NCBI GenBank assembly: GCA_009692585.1
Contig: SHYX01000004.1
Coordinates: 106,829-170,828 of the forward strand
DNA: 64,000 nucleotides
Origin: Myxococcales bacterium
GTDB taxonomy: Bacteria > Myxococcota > UBA796 > SXON01
Direction: 5' to 3'
Shown here: piece by piece, positions 7,438-16,740 of the stretch
Position numbering within the stretch: the stretch's first letter is position 1
Layout of the letters: the number at the start of each line of letters is the position of its first letter
Program-made: the position numbers and the translations under genes
Notes under the pieces: model-generated
Databases searched by the model: none
What the model was told of the DNA's origin: nothing
Seen by the model: only the letters and a program-made list of their open reading frames with translations

Positions 7438-8502
7438 CTATTCGCCCAGCTCGCGGCCGATGATCCACCGCACCACCTTGAGCCGGGCGTCGTCGATGTT
7501 GGCGCTCATCCGCCATGGCGTGAAGACCACCGCCCCCTTGCCGATCTCAAACTCCACCAGCATCGGCGAGTTCTTCTCGGTCCCCGTCTCCATCCCCTTG
7601 CGCCAGGTGGCGTCTGCGGACAAGAACACCTTCGCCTCGTCGCCAACCGAATCGATCACCGGCCACGCGTCGAGGTCGAGATCGATGCTGACCGTCGCCT
7701 TGCCGAGCACGTCTTCGAGGTCGCCGTTGTTGACGTCGCATTTCAACAGCTCGGGCTCCCCGATCTGTGCCGTCTCGGGCGCGCCGTCGCCCAAAAAGGT
7801 GATCTGGTTGGGCCACGTCTCTTCGATGACGTCGTAGCTCCAGTCGCTGGCGAAGACGATACCACCACCCTCGACGTAGGTTTGCAGGTTGTCGTGCACC
7901 AGCTGCACGGTGTCCGCCGCCGCGCCGTCCTCGGAATAGAAGATGCCCTCCTCCAGGTGCCCGCCGGCGAAGAAGATCGCGTCGTAGCCCTCCATCTCGG
8001 TCGGATTCTCCAGGAACTGCAGCAGCTCCGCCCCGACCTGCCCATTGACCTCATGGGCGCCGCCCACGCCGGCCGCCTTGAGCACCGCGTCGAAGTCATC
8101 GAAGTCGCCGGTGATGACCGCCACCTCCACGTCCGCCGAACCCGCGCAGCTCCCCTGGGGAACTTCGGTTTCACGGCCGTCGAACACCTTGACGTCGAAC
8201 ATGTCCACGGTGGTGGAGCCGTACTGCACGTAGACGGTGTAGGTTCCGTCGGCCAGATCGTCCAGAACCCAGTTCCCATCACCGTCCGACTCGGTCTGGC
8301 GCGTGTCGCGGAGCTCGCCCGAGGAGTCGATGACATGGGTGTAGACGGTGGCGCCTTCAAGCCAGACGAAGCGCTCCGGGTCACACACCCGCCCGACGAT
8401 GGAGCCCTCTCCGTGCCCGTAGATGTCGGGCACCCGGGCCAGGTTGCTCTCGGTCTCGCAGCCGAAGAGGGTGAGCATCAGCGCAGGAACGAAGAAGCGC
8501 AT
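7438..8502 (-). CDS. Exported lipoprotein with carboxypeptidase-regulatory-like domain
   Basis: A 354-aa protein. The start is set by the lipoprotein signal MRFFVPALMLTLFGC with Cys15, and by a TGATG junction with the stop of the upstream gene. Residues about 30-120 contain GSIVGRVCDPERFVWLEGAT and DGNWVLDDLADGTYTVYV, the pattern of carboxypeptidase-regulatory/Cna-B-like beta domains. Residues about 125-350 form an alpha/beta domain resembling a glutamine-amidotransferase/flavodoxin-like fold (EVAVITGDFDDFDAVLKAAG, YDAIFFAGGHLEEGI, GGGIVFASDWSYD), but no Cys nucleophile is seen. Coupling to the VWA lipoprotein upstream suggests both work at the cell surface. Confidence 0.75.
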   Translation of the reverse strand: MRFFVPALMLTLFGCETESNLARVPDIYGHGEGSIVGRVCDPERFVWLEGATVYTHVIDSSGELRDTRQTESDGDGNWVLDDLADGTYTVYVQYGSTTVDMFDVKVFDGRETEVPQGSCAGSADVEVAVITGDFDDFDAVLKAAGVGGAHEVNGQVGAELLQFLENPTEMEGYDAIFFAGGHLEEGIFYSEDGAAADTVQLVHDNLQTYVEGGGIVFASDWSYDVIEETWPNQITFLGDGAPETAQIGEPELLKCDVNNGDLEDVLGKATVSIDLDLDAWPVIDSVGDEAKVFLSADATWRKGMETGTEKNSPMLVEFEIGKGAVVFTPWRMSANIDDARLKVVRWIIGRELGE

Positions 8503-10505
8503 CAGTAGGTCCTCCCCGGAACGACCACGAAGATGTCGAGGGTGTCGAGCAACACGGTGCCATCGCCGAGCACGTTGAGCGTCAGCTTGTAGGTCTGGTC
8601 GGCCTCGGCGGCGGCGACCGCACCGCGGAACACCAGATCGAACTCCAGCACCTGACCGTTCGCGCTCGAGGAGAGGGTGACGGTCTCGGGATCGATCGAC
8701 TTCACGAAGCCGTACTCGTCTCCATCGACCGCGAGCGTGACCTCCGAGAACTGGACGCTGTCGACCAGATCGCTGATGGCATCGACGATGGTCGTGCGCA
8801 AGGTGGCGGAGCTGCCGGACCACTGGAACACCAGCTTGTCGTCGGCGGCCCCGTCGCTGTCGGTGTCGGCGTAGCTGTTGGTGCGCGTGGCGAGTGAGTT
8901 CATCTGGGCAAGCGGCAACGAACCGGAGACCGCGATGCCGATCAGGGTGGCGTTGAGCGCGCCTGCCGCGGCCACGACGTCGCTCTGGCCGGCGTCGCCG
9001 GGGCACCCGCCCGGGGACCCGTAGCCGTTTTCCGGGTCCCGCATGTAGTTGTCGGTCACGTACACCAGTACGGGGAGGGCGTAGGGGCGAAAGCCCATGC
9101 CCCCTCCGGTACCGATGCCAGGAATTCCCGCGTCGTAGTTCTGGCCGCCGCCGCCGTTGAACGGGTCGCCACCGCTGGCGATGAACGGGCGCACATCCTT
9201 GGATGAGTCGAAGCTGCTGTTGCAGTTCATGTCGTAGCCGGTGCCGCTGAGCGCCTGATACAACGCCTCCATCGAGCCTTCGGGGCCGTCCACACCGTTG
9301 TGCACGCGAAGGCTGGACAGCGCGCTCTGCACGCGGGAGGTGCTGGTGGTGACCGGCTGGACCAGGGAGTAGATCAGGTCCCCGCTGGTGCCGTACGAGC
9401 CATAGTTGTAGTCGTCGAAGGTGGCGACTCCGTACTGGGCGTCGGGAACCTGAGCGGACACTTCGCTCACGATGGTCGAGAACTGCGACGCCATCGAGTT
9501 GAGCGTGGTCGTCATCGAGCAGGTGGTGTCGAGCAGGAAACCGATGTCGCCCTGGCTGACACTGAGCGTGAATTCGAAGGTCTCCTCCACGTTGGTCCGC
9601 TCCGGAACGGTCACGTAGATGCCTTCGATCACGCTGCCCGCGTCGGCGGGATTGGTGCCGGCCGAAACCTCGGCGCCGTCGGTGAACCCGTCGCCGTCAC
9701 TGTCAGAGTTCAGGCGATCGGTGCCGTGCGCGGCCTCGTCGGCGTCGAGGATCCCGTCCCCGTCGGCGTCGGTATCGGCGCCGTCCCACATTCCGTCGCC
9801 GTCGGTGTCGCGGGCCGTGTCACCGCCGCCGGATTCGTCGGTGTCGGAGAAGCCGTCCCCATCGCTGTCCTGGTCCAGGTAGTCGGGGGTGCCGTCGCCG
9901 TCGAGGTCCCGGGGCTGGCTCTCCCACGCGCTGGTGCCCGCCTCGATCGCGTCGCTGGCGCCGTCGTTGTCGCTGTCCTCGTCGCGGTAGTCGGGGTCGC
10001 CGTCGGAGTCCGAGTCCAGCACGGCGCAGTCGGCGCCGATCTCGATGGTGTCCAGGATTCCGTCGCCGTCGTCGTCGAGGTCGGCGTAGTCGCGGATGTC
10101 GTCGTCGTCGCCGTCCTTGCTGCCTTCGTCCTCGTCGTCGATGCAGTTGTCGTCGCTGTCGAGGTCGCGGAAGTCGGGCGTCCCGTCCAGGTCGCTGTCC
10201 CACGGCAGGGTGATGACGTCGTCGTCGCCCGCCTCGATGTCGTCGTCGATGCCGTCGTCGTCGCTGTCGAGATCCTGGTAGTCGGGGGTCTCGTCCTCGT
10301 CGCTGTCGGTGGAGATGCCGGCCTCTTCGTCGGCCGAGTCGACCTCGGCGGGGTCGACGTAGCCTTCGTCGAGGTCGAGGATCGTGTCTCCGTCCTCGTC
10401 CTTCCACGACACGAGCTGGTTGGGATCGTCGCTTCCTTCCCCGGTTCCGCCGAAGCCACAGCCGGTCAGCACCAACCACAACATGATTGAACCACGCACG
10501 CGCAC
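8502..10505 (-). CDS. Surface lipoprotein with thrombospondin type 3 repeats and VWA domain
   Basis: A 667-aa protein. Residues 1-16 form a lipoprotein signal ending in LTGC. Residues about 30-300 are a long chain of Asp-rich thrombospondin type 3 repeats (DSDGDGxxD type), which bind calcium and form a stiff stalk. Residues about 325-570 form a von Willebrand factor A domain. The MIDAS is DTTCS rather than DxSxS, and VTDNYMRDPENGYG follows the later strand. The C-terminal 90 residues form a beta domain. The GTG start at 10505 gives a basic n-region; the internal ATG at 10484 would not. The gene is the first of a two-gene unit with the lipoprotein at 7438-8502, and a promoter lies just upstream. 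Confidence 0.85.
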   Translation of the reverse strand: MRVRGSIMLWLVLTGCGFGGTGEGSDDPNQLVSWKDEDGDTILDLDEGYVDPAEVDSADEEAGISTDSDEDETPDYQDLDSDDDGIDDDIEAGDDDVITLPWDSDLDGTPDFRDLDSDDNCIDDEDEGSKDGDDDDIRDYADLDDDGDGILDTIEIGADCAVLDSDSDGDPDYRDEDSDNDGASDAIEAGTSAWESQPRDLDGDGTPDYLDQDSDGDGFSDTDESGGGDTARDTDGDGMWDGADTDADGDGILDADEAAHGTDRLNSDSDGDGFTDGAEVSAGTNPADAGSVIEGIYVTVPERTNVEETFEFTLSVSQGDIGFLLDTTCSMTTTLNSMASQFSTIVSEVSAQVPDAQYGVATFDDYNYGSYGTSGDLIYSLVQPVTTSTSRVQSALSSLRVHNGVDGPEGSMEALYQALSGTGYDMNCNSSFDSSKDVRPFIASGGDPFNGGGGQNYDAGIPGIGTGGGMGFRPYALPVLVYVTDNYMRDPENGYGSPGGCPGDAGQSDVVAAAGALNATLIGIAVSGSLPLAQMNSLATRTNSYADTDSDGAADDKLVFQWSGSSATLRTTIVDAISDLVDSVQFSEVTLAVDGDEYGFVKSIDPETVTLSSSANGQVLEFDLVFRGAVAAAEADQTYKLTLNVLGDGTVLLDTLDIFVVVPGRTY

Positions 10506-10520
10506 CTCACCCAGTCCGCG

Positions 10521-10549
10521 ATCTTACTGCAGCCTTGACGATTTCACAA
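10521..10549 (-). promoter_or_regulatory. Sigma-70-type promoter for the TSP3/VWA lipoprotein gene
   Basis: On the minus strand TTGTGA (10549-10544) is separated by 17 bp from TAAGAT (10526-10521), each matching four of six consensus bases. Transcription would start near 10514, about 9 nt before the GTG at 10505. It lies in a locally A/T-rich patch of an otherwise G/C-rich intergenic region. Confidence 0.45.
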
Positions 10550-10589
10550 GGAAATCCCTGCACTTCGATCGGGGCGCTCGTGTCCCACC

Positions 10590-10607
10590 TGGGGCGTCCG
10601 TGCCCCA
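10590..10607 (-). terminator. GC-rich hairpin after the ABC-F gene
   Basis: TGGGGC, a 6-nt loop, then GCCCCA forms a perfect 6-bp stem a few bases downstream of the ABC-F stop codon. No T-run follows, so termination may be weak or Rho-dependent. Confidence 0.3.
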
Positions 10608-10612
10608 GTCGC

Positions 10613-12193
10613 TCAGACCTTGACCTTCGCGCGCCGGTACTCCGTCCAGCCCCCGGGGAACACGTCGATGCGGCCGTCTTCGATGGCCACGATCTTGTTG
10701 GCCACGCCTTCGACGAGGTCACGGTCGTGGGTGACGAACACGCAGGTCCCGGGGAAGCCGGAGATGCCATCGCGCAGGGACGAGATCGACTCCAGATCCA
10801 TGTGGTTGGTGGGCTCGTCGAGGATCAAGGTGTTGTGGCGGAGCAACATCAATCGCGACAGGATGGCGCGCACGCGCTCGCCGCCGGACAGCGTGGTCGT
10901 GGGCTTTTCGCCGTCGTCGCCGGAGAACAGCATGCGTCCGAGCACGCTGCGGACGCCCTCCTTGCCCGCCGAGGGCTTCTGTTCGAACATCCAGTCGAAG
11001 ATCTTGTGGCCCGGCGGAATCAACCCCTCGTGCTCCTGGGGGAAATAGCCGACGTCGACCTCGTGTCCCCACTTGATGTTGCCCGCGATGGGCGGGAGTT
11101 TTCCGAGGAGCGTCTCGATGAGCGTGGTCTTTCCGACGCCGTTGCGGCCGATCACCGCGACCTTGTCGCCGCGGGAGAGGGACAGGTGGAGTCCCCTGAA
11201 GATCGGCACACCGTCGTATCCACAGGCGAGCTTGTGGACCTCCAACACGTCGCGACCGCCGGGCTTGTCGAACTCGAACTTGATGAACGGGCGCGCGATG
11301 TTGCTGCGCTTGATCTCGTCGGGCCGTAGGCGCTCGAGCTCCTTCTTTCGGCTGGCGGCCTGGGTGGACCGCGTGCCGGCGGCGAAGCGCTGGATGAAGT
11401 CCTGGAGTTGCTTCACCTTCTCCATCTTCTTGGCGTTGGAGGATTCGACCTGGCCGCGGACCTGTGCTTTGGCCCGGACCATGTCGTCGTAGTTTCCGGT
11501 GTACTGGAGGATGGACTCGTAGTCGATGTCGGCGATGTGGGAGCACACCGCGTTGAGGAAGTGCCGGTCGTGGCTGATGACGACCAGCACGCCGTCGAAG
11601 GACAGGAGGAAGTCCTCCAGCCATTCGATCGACTCCAGATCGAGGTGATTGGTGGGCTCGTCCAACAGGAGCGCCTGGGGCCGGCCGAAGAGCGCCTGCG
11701 CGAGGAGCACGCGGAGCTTGAAGCCGCCCTTGAGCTCGGACAGGGATTTGGCCTGGCTGCCCTGCGCGATGCCGAGCCCCTCCAGGAGCACGGCCGCCTC
11801 GGCCTCGGCGCTGTAGCCATCTTCTTCGGCGACCACGCACTCGAGCTCGCCCAGCTCCATGCCTTCGTCTTCGGTCTGTTCGTCCTGGGCGAGCAGGACG
11901 TCTTTGCGCTGCATCGCCTCCCACAGGCGGGGGTTTCCGGCGATGACGACGTCGATCACCCGCATGTGGTCGTAGATGGTGTGGTCCTGCCGGAGGATGC
12001 CCAGGCGCTTGGGCCGGGAGATACGGCCGGTGTCAGCGTCGAGGTCCCCGATCAGGATCTTCATGAACGTCGACTTGCCCGCGCCATTCGGGCCGGTCAG
12101 GCCGAAGCGCTTGCCCGGTCCGAACGAGGTGGTCACCTCGTCAAAGAGCTTTTTTCCCGCAAAGCTCTTCGACACGTTGTCGACGACGATCAT
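10613..12193 (-). CDS. ABC-F ATPase (YbiT/EttA-like ribosome-associated)
   Basis: A 526-aa protein with two complete ABC domains and no membrane helices. The first Walker A is GPNGAGKST (34-42), with signature and Walker B in SLSELKGG and LLLDEPTNHLD. The linker is a charged helix (about 240-300). The second domain has GRNGVGKTT, LSGGERVRAI and LILDEPTNHMD. Duplicated ATPases joined by a linker define ABC-F proteins, which bind the ribosomal E site and influence translation. Overall layout, with an acidic insert after the first Walker A (QDEQTEDEGMELGELE), fits the YbiT/EttA group. It follows typA by 2 bp, so the two translation factors are co-transcribed. Confidence 0.92.
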   Translation of the reverse strand: MIVVDNVSKSFAGKKLFDEVTTSFGPGKRFGLTGPNGAGKSTFMKILIGDLDADTGRISRPKRLGILRQDHTIYDHMRVIDVVIAGNPRLWEAMQRKDVLLAQDEQTEDEGMELGELECVVAEEDGYSAEAEAAVLLEGLGIAQGSQAKSLSELKGGFKLRVLLAQALFGRPQALLLDEPTNHLDLESIEWLEDFLLSFDGVLVVISHDRHFLNAVCSHIADIDYESILQYTGNYDDMVRAKAQVRGQVESSNAKKMEKVKQLQDFIQRFAAGTRSTQAASRKKELERLRPDEIKRSNIARPFIKFEFDKPGGRDVLEVHKLACGYDGVPIFRGLHLSLSRGDKVAVIGRNGVGKTTLIETLLGKLPPIAGNIKWGHEVDVGYFPQEHEGLIPPGHKIFDWMFEQKPSAGKEGVRSVLGRMLFSGDDGEKPTTTLSGGERVRAILSRLMLLRHNTLILDEPTNHMDLESISSLRDGISGFPGTCVFVTHDRDLVEGVANKIVAIEDGRIDVFPGGWTEYRRAKVKV

Positions 12194-12195
12194 GG

Positions 12196-14004
12196 TTAGT
12201 CGCGCTCGCCCCGAACGACGCTGCGCATGTTCTTGCGCAGCTCCTTCTTGCGGAGCCGAATCGCGCTGGGCGTGATCTCGACCAGTTCGTCTTCGGCGAT
12301 GTACTCCAGCGCCTTTTCGAGGCTCATCTGGATCGGCGGGACGAGAATCTGCTTTTCGTCGGCGCCGGCGCTGCGGATGTTGTTCAGCTGCTTTTCGCGC
12401 GTGCAGTCGATGTTCAAGTCGTTGTCGCGGCTATTTTCGCCGACGATCATGCCCTCGTACACCTGCGTCTGCGGGTGGATGAACATCCGCCCGCGCGGTT
12501 GAAGGTGAAACAGCGCGTAGGTGGTGGCCTCCCCGGTGCGGTCGGAGATGAGCGAGCCGTTGTTGCGACTCTGGATGAAGCCCGCGTGCACGTCGTAGCC
12601 ATCGAAGAGGGTGTTGAGCAGTCCCTGGCCGCGGGTGTCGTTGAGGTACTCGCCGCGGAAGCCGATCAGGCCGCGCGAGGGGATTCGGAAGAACAGCCGC
12701 ACGCGCGAGCTGCCGTCCATCTTCATCTCGGTCATGCGCCCTTTCCGGGTCGCCATCTTCTGGGTCACGACGCCCATGAACTGCTCGGGAAAGTCCAGCT
12801 GCGCGACCTCATAGGGCTCCTTCTGCACTCCGTTCTCCTCGATCATCTTGACCTCGGGGCGTGAAACCGAGAGCTCGAACCCTTCGCGTCGCATCGTCTC
12901 GATCAGGATGCCGAGCTGGAGTTCGCCCCGGCCGAAGATCCGCATGGTCTCGACAGACCCGGTCTCCTCCATCTTGAGGGCCGGATTCATCATCATCTCC
13001 TTTTCGAGCCGCTCCCGGATCTGTCGTGCGGTGACGTACTTGCCCTCGCGACCGGACAGTCCGGAGGTGTTCGCCGAAAAAGTCATGCCGATCGTGGGTT
13101 CGTCGACCTTCAGCCGCGGCAGCGGTCGCGGGTCCTCCAGGGCGCAGAAGCTGTCCCCGACGTTGACGTCCGGGATCCCGGCGATGGCGCCGATGTCGCC
13201 GGCGGTGAGCTCGGCGGCGGGGACACGCCTCATGCCCTCGAACTGAAACAGCGACGAGACGCGCACCTTCTTGGGGATGCCGTCGGCGCCGACCAGCGCG
13301 ACGTCGGTCTTTTCGCGGATGGCGCCGGTGGCGACGCGGACGATCGCGAGCCTGCCGACGTAGTTGTCGTAGTCGAGCTGGTTCACCATCGCCTGCAGAT
13401 CCCCGTCGAGCGTGACCTTGGGCGGGGGCACGTGCTTGATGATGGCTTCGAACATGGGGAGGAGGCTGTCGTTCCGTTCGCCGTAGGTGGCGGTGCACCA
13501 GCCTTCGCGCGCCACGGCGTACAGCAACGGGAACTCGATCTGTTTTTCGTCTGCGCCGAGGTCGATGAACAGGTCGTACACCTCGTTGACCACCTCCTGG
13601 ACGCGGGCATCGGGGCGGTCGATCTTGTTGACGCAGACCAGGATGGCGAGGCCCTGCTCCAGCGCCTTTCGCAGCACGAAGCGGGTCTGGGGCAGCGGGC
13701 CTTCGCTGGCGTCGACCAGGAGGATGGCCGCGTCGACCATCTTCAGGGTGCGCTCGACCTCACCGCCGAAGTCGGCATGGCCCGGGGTGTCGACGATGTT
13801 GATCTTGGTGTCGCCGAAGTGGATCGACGCCACCTTGGCCATGATGGTGATCCCGCGCTCCCGTTCCAGGTCCATGGAGTCCATGACCCGGTCGGCGACG
13901 TGCTCGTTGGCGCGAAAGGTCCCGCTCTGCTTCAGGAGGAAGTCCACCAGCGTGGTCTTGCCATGGTCGACGTGGGCGATGATGGCAAGGTTGCGCAAGT
14001 TCAT
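12196..14004 (-). CDS. typA: Translational GTPase TypA/BipA
   Basis: A 602-aa protein, normal length for the family. It has the G-domain motifs HVDHGKTTL (11-19), RERGITI, DTPGHADFGGEVERTL and CVNKIDRPDA. An EF-Tu-like domain II follows, then EF-G-like domains III and V, and the TypA-specific C-terminal domain (for example GFIQSRNNGSLISDRTG and the ending RLRKKELRK). It binds the ribosome and supports 50S assembly and growth under stress or low temperature. It is the first gene of a pair with the ABC-F ATPase. Confidence 0.97.
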   Translation of the reverse strand: MNLRNLAIIAHVDHGKTTLVDFLLKQSGTFRANEHVADRVMDSMDLERERGITIMAKVASIHFGDTKINIVDTPGHADFGGEVERTLKMVDAAILLVDASEGPLPQTRFVLRKALEQGLAILVCVNKIDRPDARVQEVVNEVYDLFIDLGADEKQIEFPLLYAVAREGWCTATYGERNDSLLPMFEAIIKHVPPPKVTLDGDLQAMVNQLDYDNYVGRLAIVRVATGAIREKTDVALVGADGIPKKVRVSSLFQFEGMRRVPAAELTAGDIGAIAGIPDVNVGDSFCALEDPRPLPRLKVDEPTIGMTFSANTSGLSGREGKYVTARQIRERLEKEMMMNPALKMEETGSVETMRIFGRGELQLGILIETMRREGFELSVSRPEVKMIEENGVQKEPYEVAQLDFPEQFMGVVTQKMATRKGRMTEMKMDGSSRVRLFFRIPSRGLIGFRGEYLNDTRGQGLLNTLFDGYDVHAGFIQSRNNGSLISDRTGEATTYALFHLQPRGRMFIHPQTQVYEGMIVGENSRDNDLNIDCTREKQLNNIRSAGADEKQILVPPIQMSLEKALEYIAEDELVEITPSAIRLRKKELRKNMRSVVRGERD

Positions 14005-14098
14005 GGCAGCTCCGGAGGGGGCGCCGTCTCACCCGCGGCGAGCCCGCGCGCAACCGTCTGCCGAAGAACTGCCAATCTCCGGCCGCGCGCCGGAGCGC

Positions 14099-15562
14099 TC
14101 AGAAGTTCGGGAACGCGTACGTCATGCTGAGGGCTTCGCCGTCGAACTCCGGGAAGACGATGGCCTGGGCGGCCGCTGACAGACATGAATCGAAGTCGGT
14201 GCCCTTCCAGTCGCCGGATGGAATCTTGGCCGAGGACACCGAGCCTGAAGGCTGGATGGTCATCTTCAGCCTGACGTTGCTGGGCATCTCCCCGCTGGCT
14301 TTGTTCTCTTTGATGTAGCAGATCTTCACGCCCTTGTTGGTCTTCATCATGGTGTCGATGACGCTGACCGGAAGGGTCCTGCCCTCTTCTGCGGCCGGGG
14401 GCGGCTTCGGCCTGGCCGCCTCGGTCGGCTTGGCCGGGATGCGCTCCGGCGTGCGCTTGGGCTCGGCGGGTTTGGGCGCGACCGGCTTGGGCTCAGGAAA
14501 CTCAAACGCGATCGGGGCCGTCGGCGCGCTCAGGAGCGCGGGCGGCGCCGCGGGGGGAGTGGGTGTGACGACAGGCTCGACCAGCGGCGCGGGCTCCACG
14601 CGGGGCACGGGTACGGGTACCGGCACCGGAGTCGGTGGCGGCACGGCGACGGGAGTCGGCGTGCTCCGAACCAGGGCCGGAGGCCCGTCGGCCACGATTC
14701 CGGCGATTCCGCCGCAGGCGAGGAAGTGGGCGATGCCAAGAATCGTCGCCAGAAAGAATCCGCCCGCCCCCCCGAGCACGATGCTGGCGGGACGGGTGCC
14801 GCGCCCGCCGGTGAGAATGACGAGGACGGTCCCCGCGGAGCCGAACACCGTGATGAAGGTCCCGACCGCCCCGATGGCCGAGAAGTCGAGGGCCGCGGAC
14901 ACCAGGTTCAAGAGCGCGCCTCCCATGCCCAGGAGCGCCAGCAGCGCCGCAAAAGTCAGGTCGCCCCGCGGATCGTAGGGGGGCTTGTCGGCGGAGCGCG
15001 GGGGCGGCCGGGGCGGCGGGCCGGCGGCAGCCGCATCGTAGGCAGCGGCGATGCGTTGTGGGGTCGCGGACAGTGGAGGGGGCGGCGGCGCCGCGGTCGG
15101 CGGCGGCAGCGTTCCCACGACCTGGCGCGACGGCGCGACGGCTGGGGCCGCCCGCGCGGGCGTGTAGGCTGGCGGGGGCGCGGGTTCGACGGAGGCGATG
15201 GTGGGCGCATCCCCCGAGGGTGGTGGTGGTTCGTCCAGCACCGAGGCCGACTCGCGGGGGACGGTCATCTCCGCGCCGGAGTTGTCAGGCGAGATCTGCG
15301 TGGGCCGGGGATCCGCGCTACCGTCGTCGCTCGGGGCGGCGGTCCGGCTGCGGACCTGCCGCTCGAGATCGGCCGGGGTGCTGATGAGGGTACGCTCGTC
15401 GGCCAGCTCCTCGGCGGACGGACCGGGGGCCGGGGCCGCGTCCGGCCGGCTGATGATGATCGGATTCCCACACTTCCGACAGGTGGCCTTGTTCACCTTC
15501 TGGGTGAGCTTGGAGTCGGGAATCTTGTAGGAAGCACCGCAATTGTCGCACACGACGCGCAT
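14099..15562 (-). CDS. Zinc-ribbon membrane protein with AgmX/PglI-like C-terminal domain
   Basis: A 487-aa protein. Residues 1-35 form a zinc ribbon (Cys5, Cys8, Cys28, Cys31) of the MJ0042 type found at the N-terminus of many myxobacterial proteins. Residues about 40-205 are Pro/Ala-rich and disordered. Several hydrophobic segments lie between about 215 and 290 (LTFAALLALLGMGGALLNLV, VLGGAGGFFLATILGIAHFL). A second Pro-rich linker follows, then a globular C-terminus (about 395-487) with GVKICYIKENK and FDSCLSAAAQAIVFPEF, similar to the AgmX/PglI C-terminal domain associated with gliding and envelope spanning in Myxococcus. The start at 15562 places the Cys pair at the N-terminus. Confidence 0.75.
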   Translation of the reverse strand: MRVVCDNCGASYKIPDSKLTQKVNKATCRKCGNPIIISRPDAAPAPGPSAEELADERTLISTPADLERQVRSRTAAPSDDGSADPRPTQISPDNSGAEMTVPRESASVLDEPPPPSGDAPTIASVEPAPPPAYTPARAAPAVAPSRQVVGTLPPPTAAPPPPPLSATPQRIAAAYDAAAAGPPPRPPPRSADKPPYDPRGDLTFAALLALLGMGGALLNLVSAALDFSAIGAVGTFITVFGSAGTVLVILTGGRGTRPASIVLGGAGGFFLATILGIAHFLACGGIAGIVADGPPALVRSTPTPVAVPPPTPVPVPVPVPRVEPAPLVEPVVTPTPPAAPPALLSAPTAPIAFEFPEPKPVAPKPAEPKRTPERIPAKPTEAARPKPPPAAEEGRTLPVSVIDTMMKTNKGVKICYIKENKASGEMPSNVRLKMTIQPSGSVSSAKIPSGDWKGTDFDSCLSAAAQAIVFPEFDGEALSMTYAFPNF

Positions 15563-15622
15563 GATCGCCACCCCAGAGGAAACGGAGCGGCCGAACCTAC
15601 GGGTTCGGCGTCCTTTTGTCAA

Positions 15623-16669
15623 TCAATCGCGTAACGGGGACACCACTGTCACGCTCCAGACCGGCGATTCGTGGACGGTCACCACCTCCGCGGGTTGGCT
15701 GGCGGCGATCGCGACGGTCGTGCCTCCACCCACCGCCCCCACCAGCGCCAGCCAGAACCACCACTTTCCGGTGATCGGGCCGTCGTCGTAGCGCAGGCCG
15801 CCTCCTCCCTCGCGAATCTTCACCGGCCGCGAAGGGCGGACGGGCGCCGACGGCTGGATCACCGAGGGTTCGTCGAGCTCCAGCTCGTCGAGGCCCGCGA
15901 GGCCGACGTCGTCCTCGGGGGCCCGGCCGCGCCCGCGCCCACCGGTGAGCTGAGCGACCTCGCTCGCCACGTGGGTCCACTCCTCGGAGAGGGCGTCGAG
16001 CGGAAGGGTCACCGCGGTGCTCAGGGTCTCCACGTCCCCGTCGGTGTCGTGGAGGGAAAGGCGAAGCGTCCCGTCCCCGTCGAGCGATCCGAAGAGCAGA
16101 TGGTCGCTGCCGAGCGCGGCAAAAAGGGCGATCACCTGGGCCTCGCTAGGCGGCTCCCAGGGCTCTTTCGCCGCGTCGAGCTCGATCTCCGAGAACATCT
16201 TCGCGGCCGTGCCCTTGGCCTGGGCGCGGGACCGGGTGTACCCCGGCCAGAGCTGCGCCAGGGCGACGAGGTCTTCTTTGGCGGCCGGGGTGTCGCCGAG
16301 GCGAAGATGCGCGTCGGCCATGGCCCACGCCACGTCGGCGAGCTCGCTGCGCCGCGCCCAGGCCGAGCCCGCGGGGATGTGTAGGCTGACGGCTTCGTCC
16401 AAGGCGGCGACGGCGCCCCGCGCGTCTCCCTTTCCCAGCAGCGCGCGTCCGGCGGCCGCCTGTTCTCGCGCGTGTCGGAGCTCCGTCTCGTGCCCGAGCG
16501 CCAGGGCAGTGCCGATGGCCGTGCCCCTCGGCACGTCGAAGCGGCCATCGGCGGCCAGCGCGTCACGCAGCAGCTCGGTGGCTTCGTCTGCTTCTTCGGC
16601 GCTGACACCGCGCCCGTCGAGCGGGAGGACGGCGAGGGTGGCGGCGAGCGCGGGCGCGAGGAGGAGCAT
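15623..16669 (-). CDS. Exported protein with TPR-like region and C-terminal membrane helix
   Basis: A 348-aa protein. The N-terminus (MLLLAPALAATLAVLPLDG) looks like a signal peptide followed by a strand. Residues 35-130 are helical and TPR-like (REQAAAGRALLGKGDARGAV, AMADAHLRLGDTPAAKEDLV). A beta-rich segment follows (LLFGSLDGDGTLRLSLHDTD). Near residue 305 there is a membrane helix (WWFWLALVGAVGGGTTVAI). This resembles myxobacterial envelope proteins that combine an N-terminal helical array with a PEGA or beta domain. It sits 60 bp upstream of the zinc-ribbon gene on the same strand, so the two may form an envelope unit. Confidence 0.7.
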   Translation of the reverse strand: MLLLAPALAATLAVLPLDGRGVSAEEADEATELLRDALAADGRFDVPRGTAIGTALALGHETELRHAREQAAAGRALLGKGDARGAVAALDEAVSLHIPAGSAWARRSELADVAWAMADAHLRLGDTPAAKEDLVALAQLWPGYTRSRAQAKGTAAKMFSEIELDAAKEPWEPPSEAQVIALFAALGSDHLLFGSLDGDGTLRLSLHDTDGDVETLSTAVTLPLDALSEEWTHVASEVAQLTGGRGRGRAPEDDVGLAGLDELELDEPSVIQPSAPVRPSRPVKIREGGGGLRYDDGPITGKWWFWLALVGAVGGGTTVAIAASQPAEVVTVHESPVWSVTVVSPLRD

Positions 16670-16740
16670 CGACGAGGTACGGTGGCCGGGTCGCGGAGCT
16701 TACGCCCGTCGTGCGGCGTGCGCCAGCGCGTTAGCTCCCC

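Noticed and set aside
9700..10400. Apparent DNA repeat array (GTCGTCGTC/GTCGCTGTC)
   Set aside because: It is explained by the Asp-rich thrombospondin type 3 repeats of the encoded protein, and the nucleotide units are not uniform.
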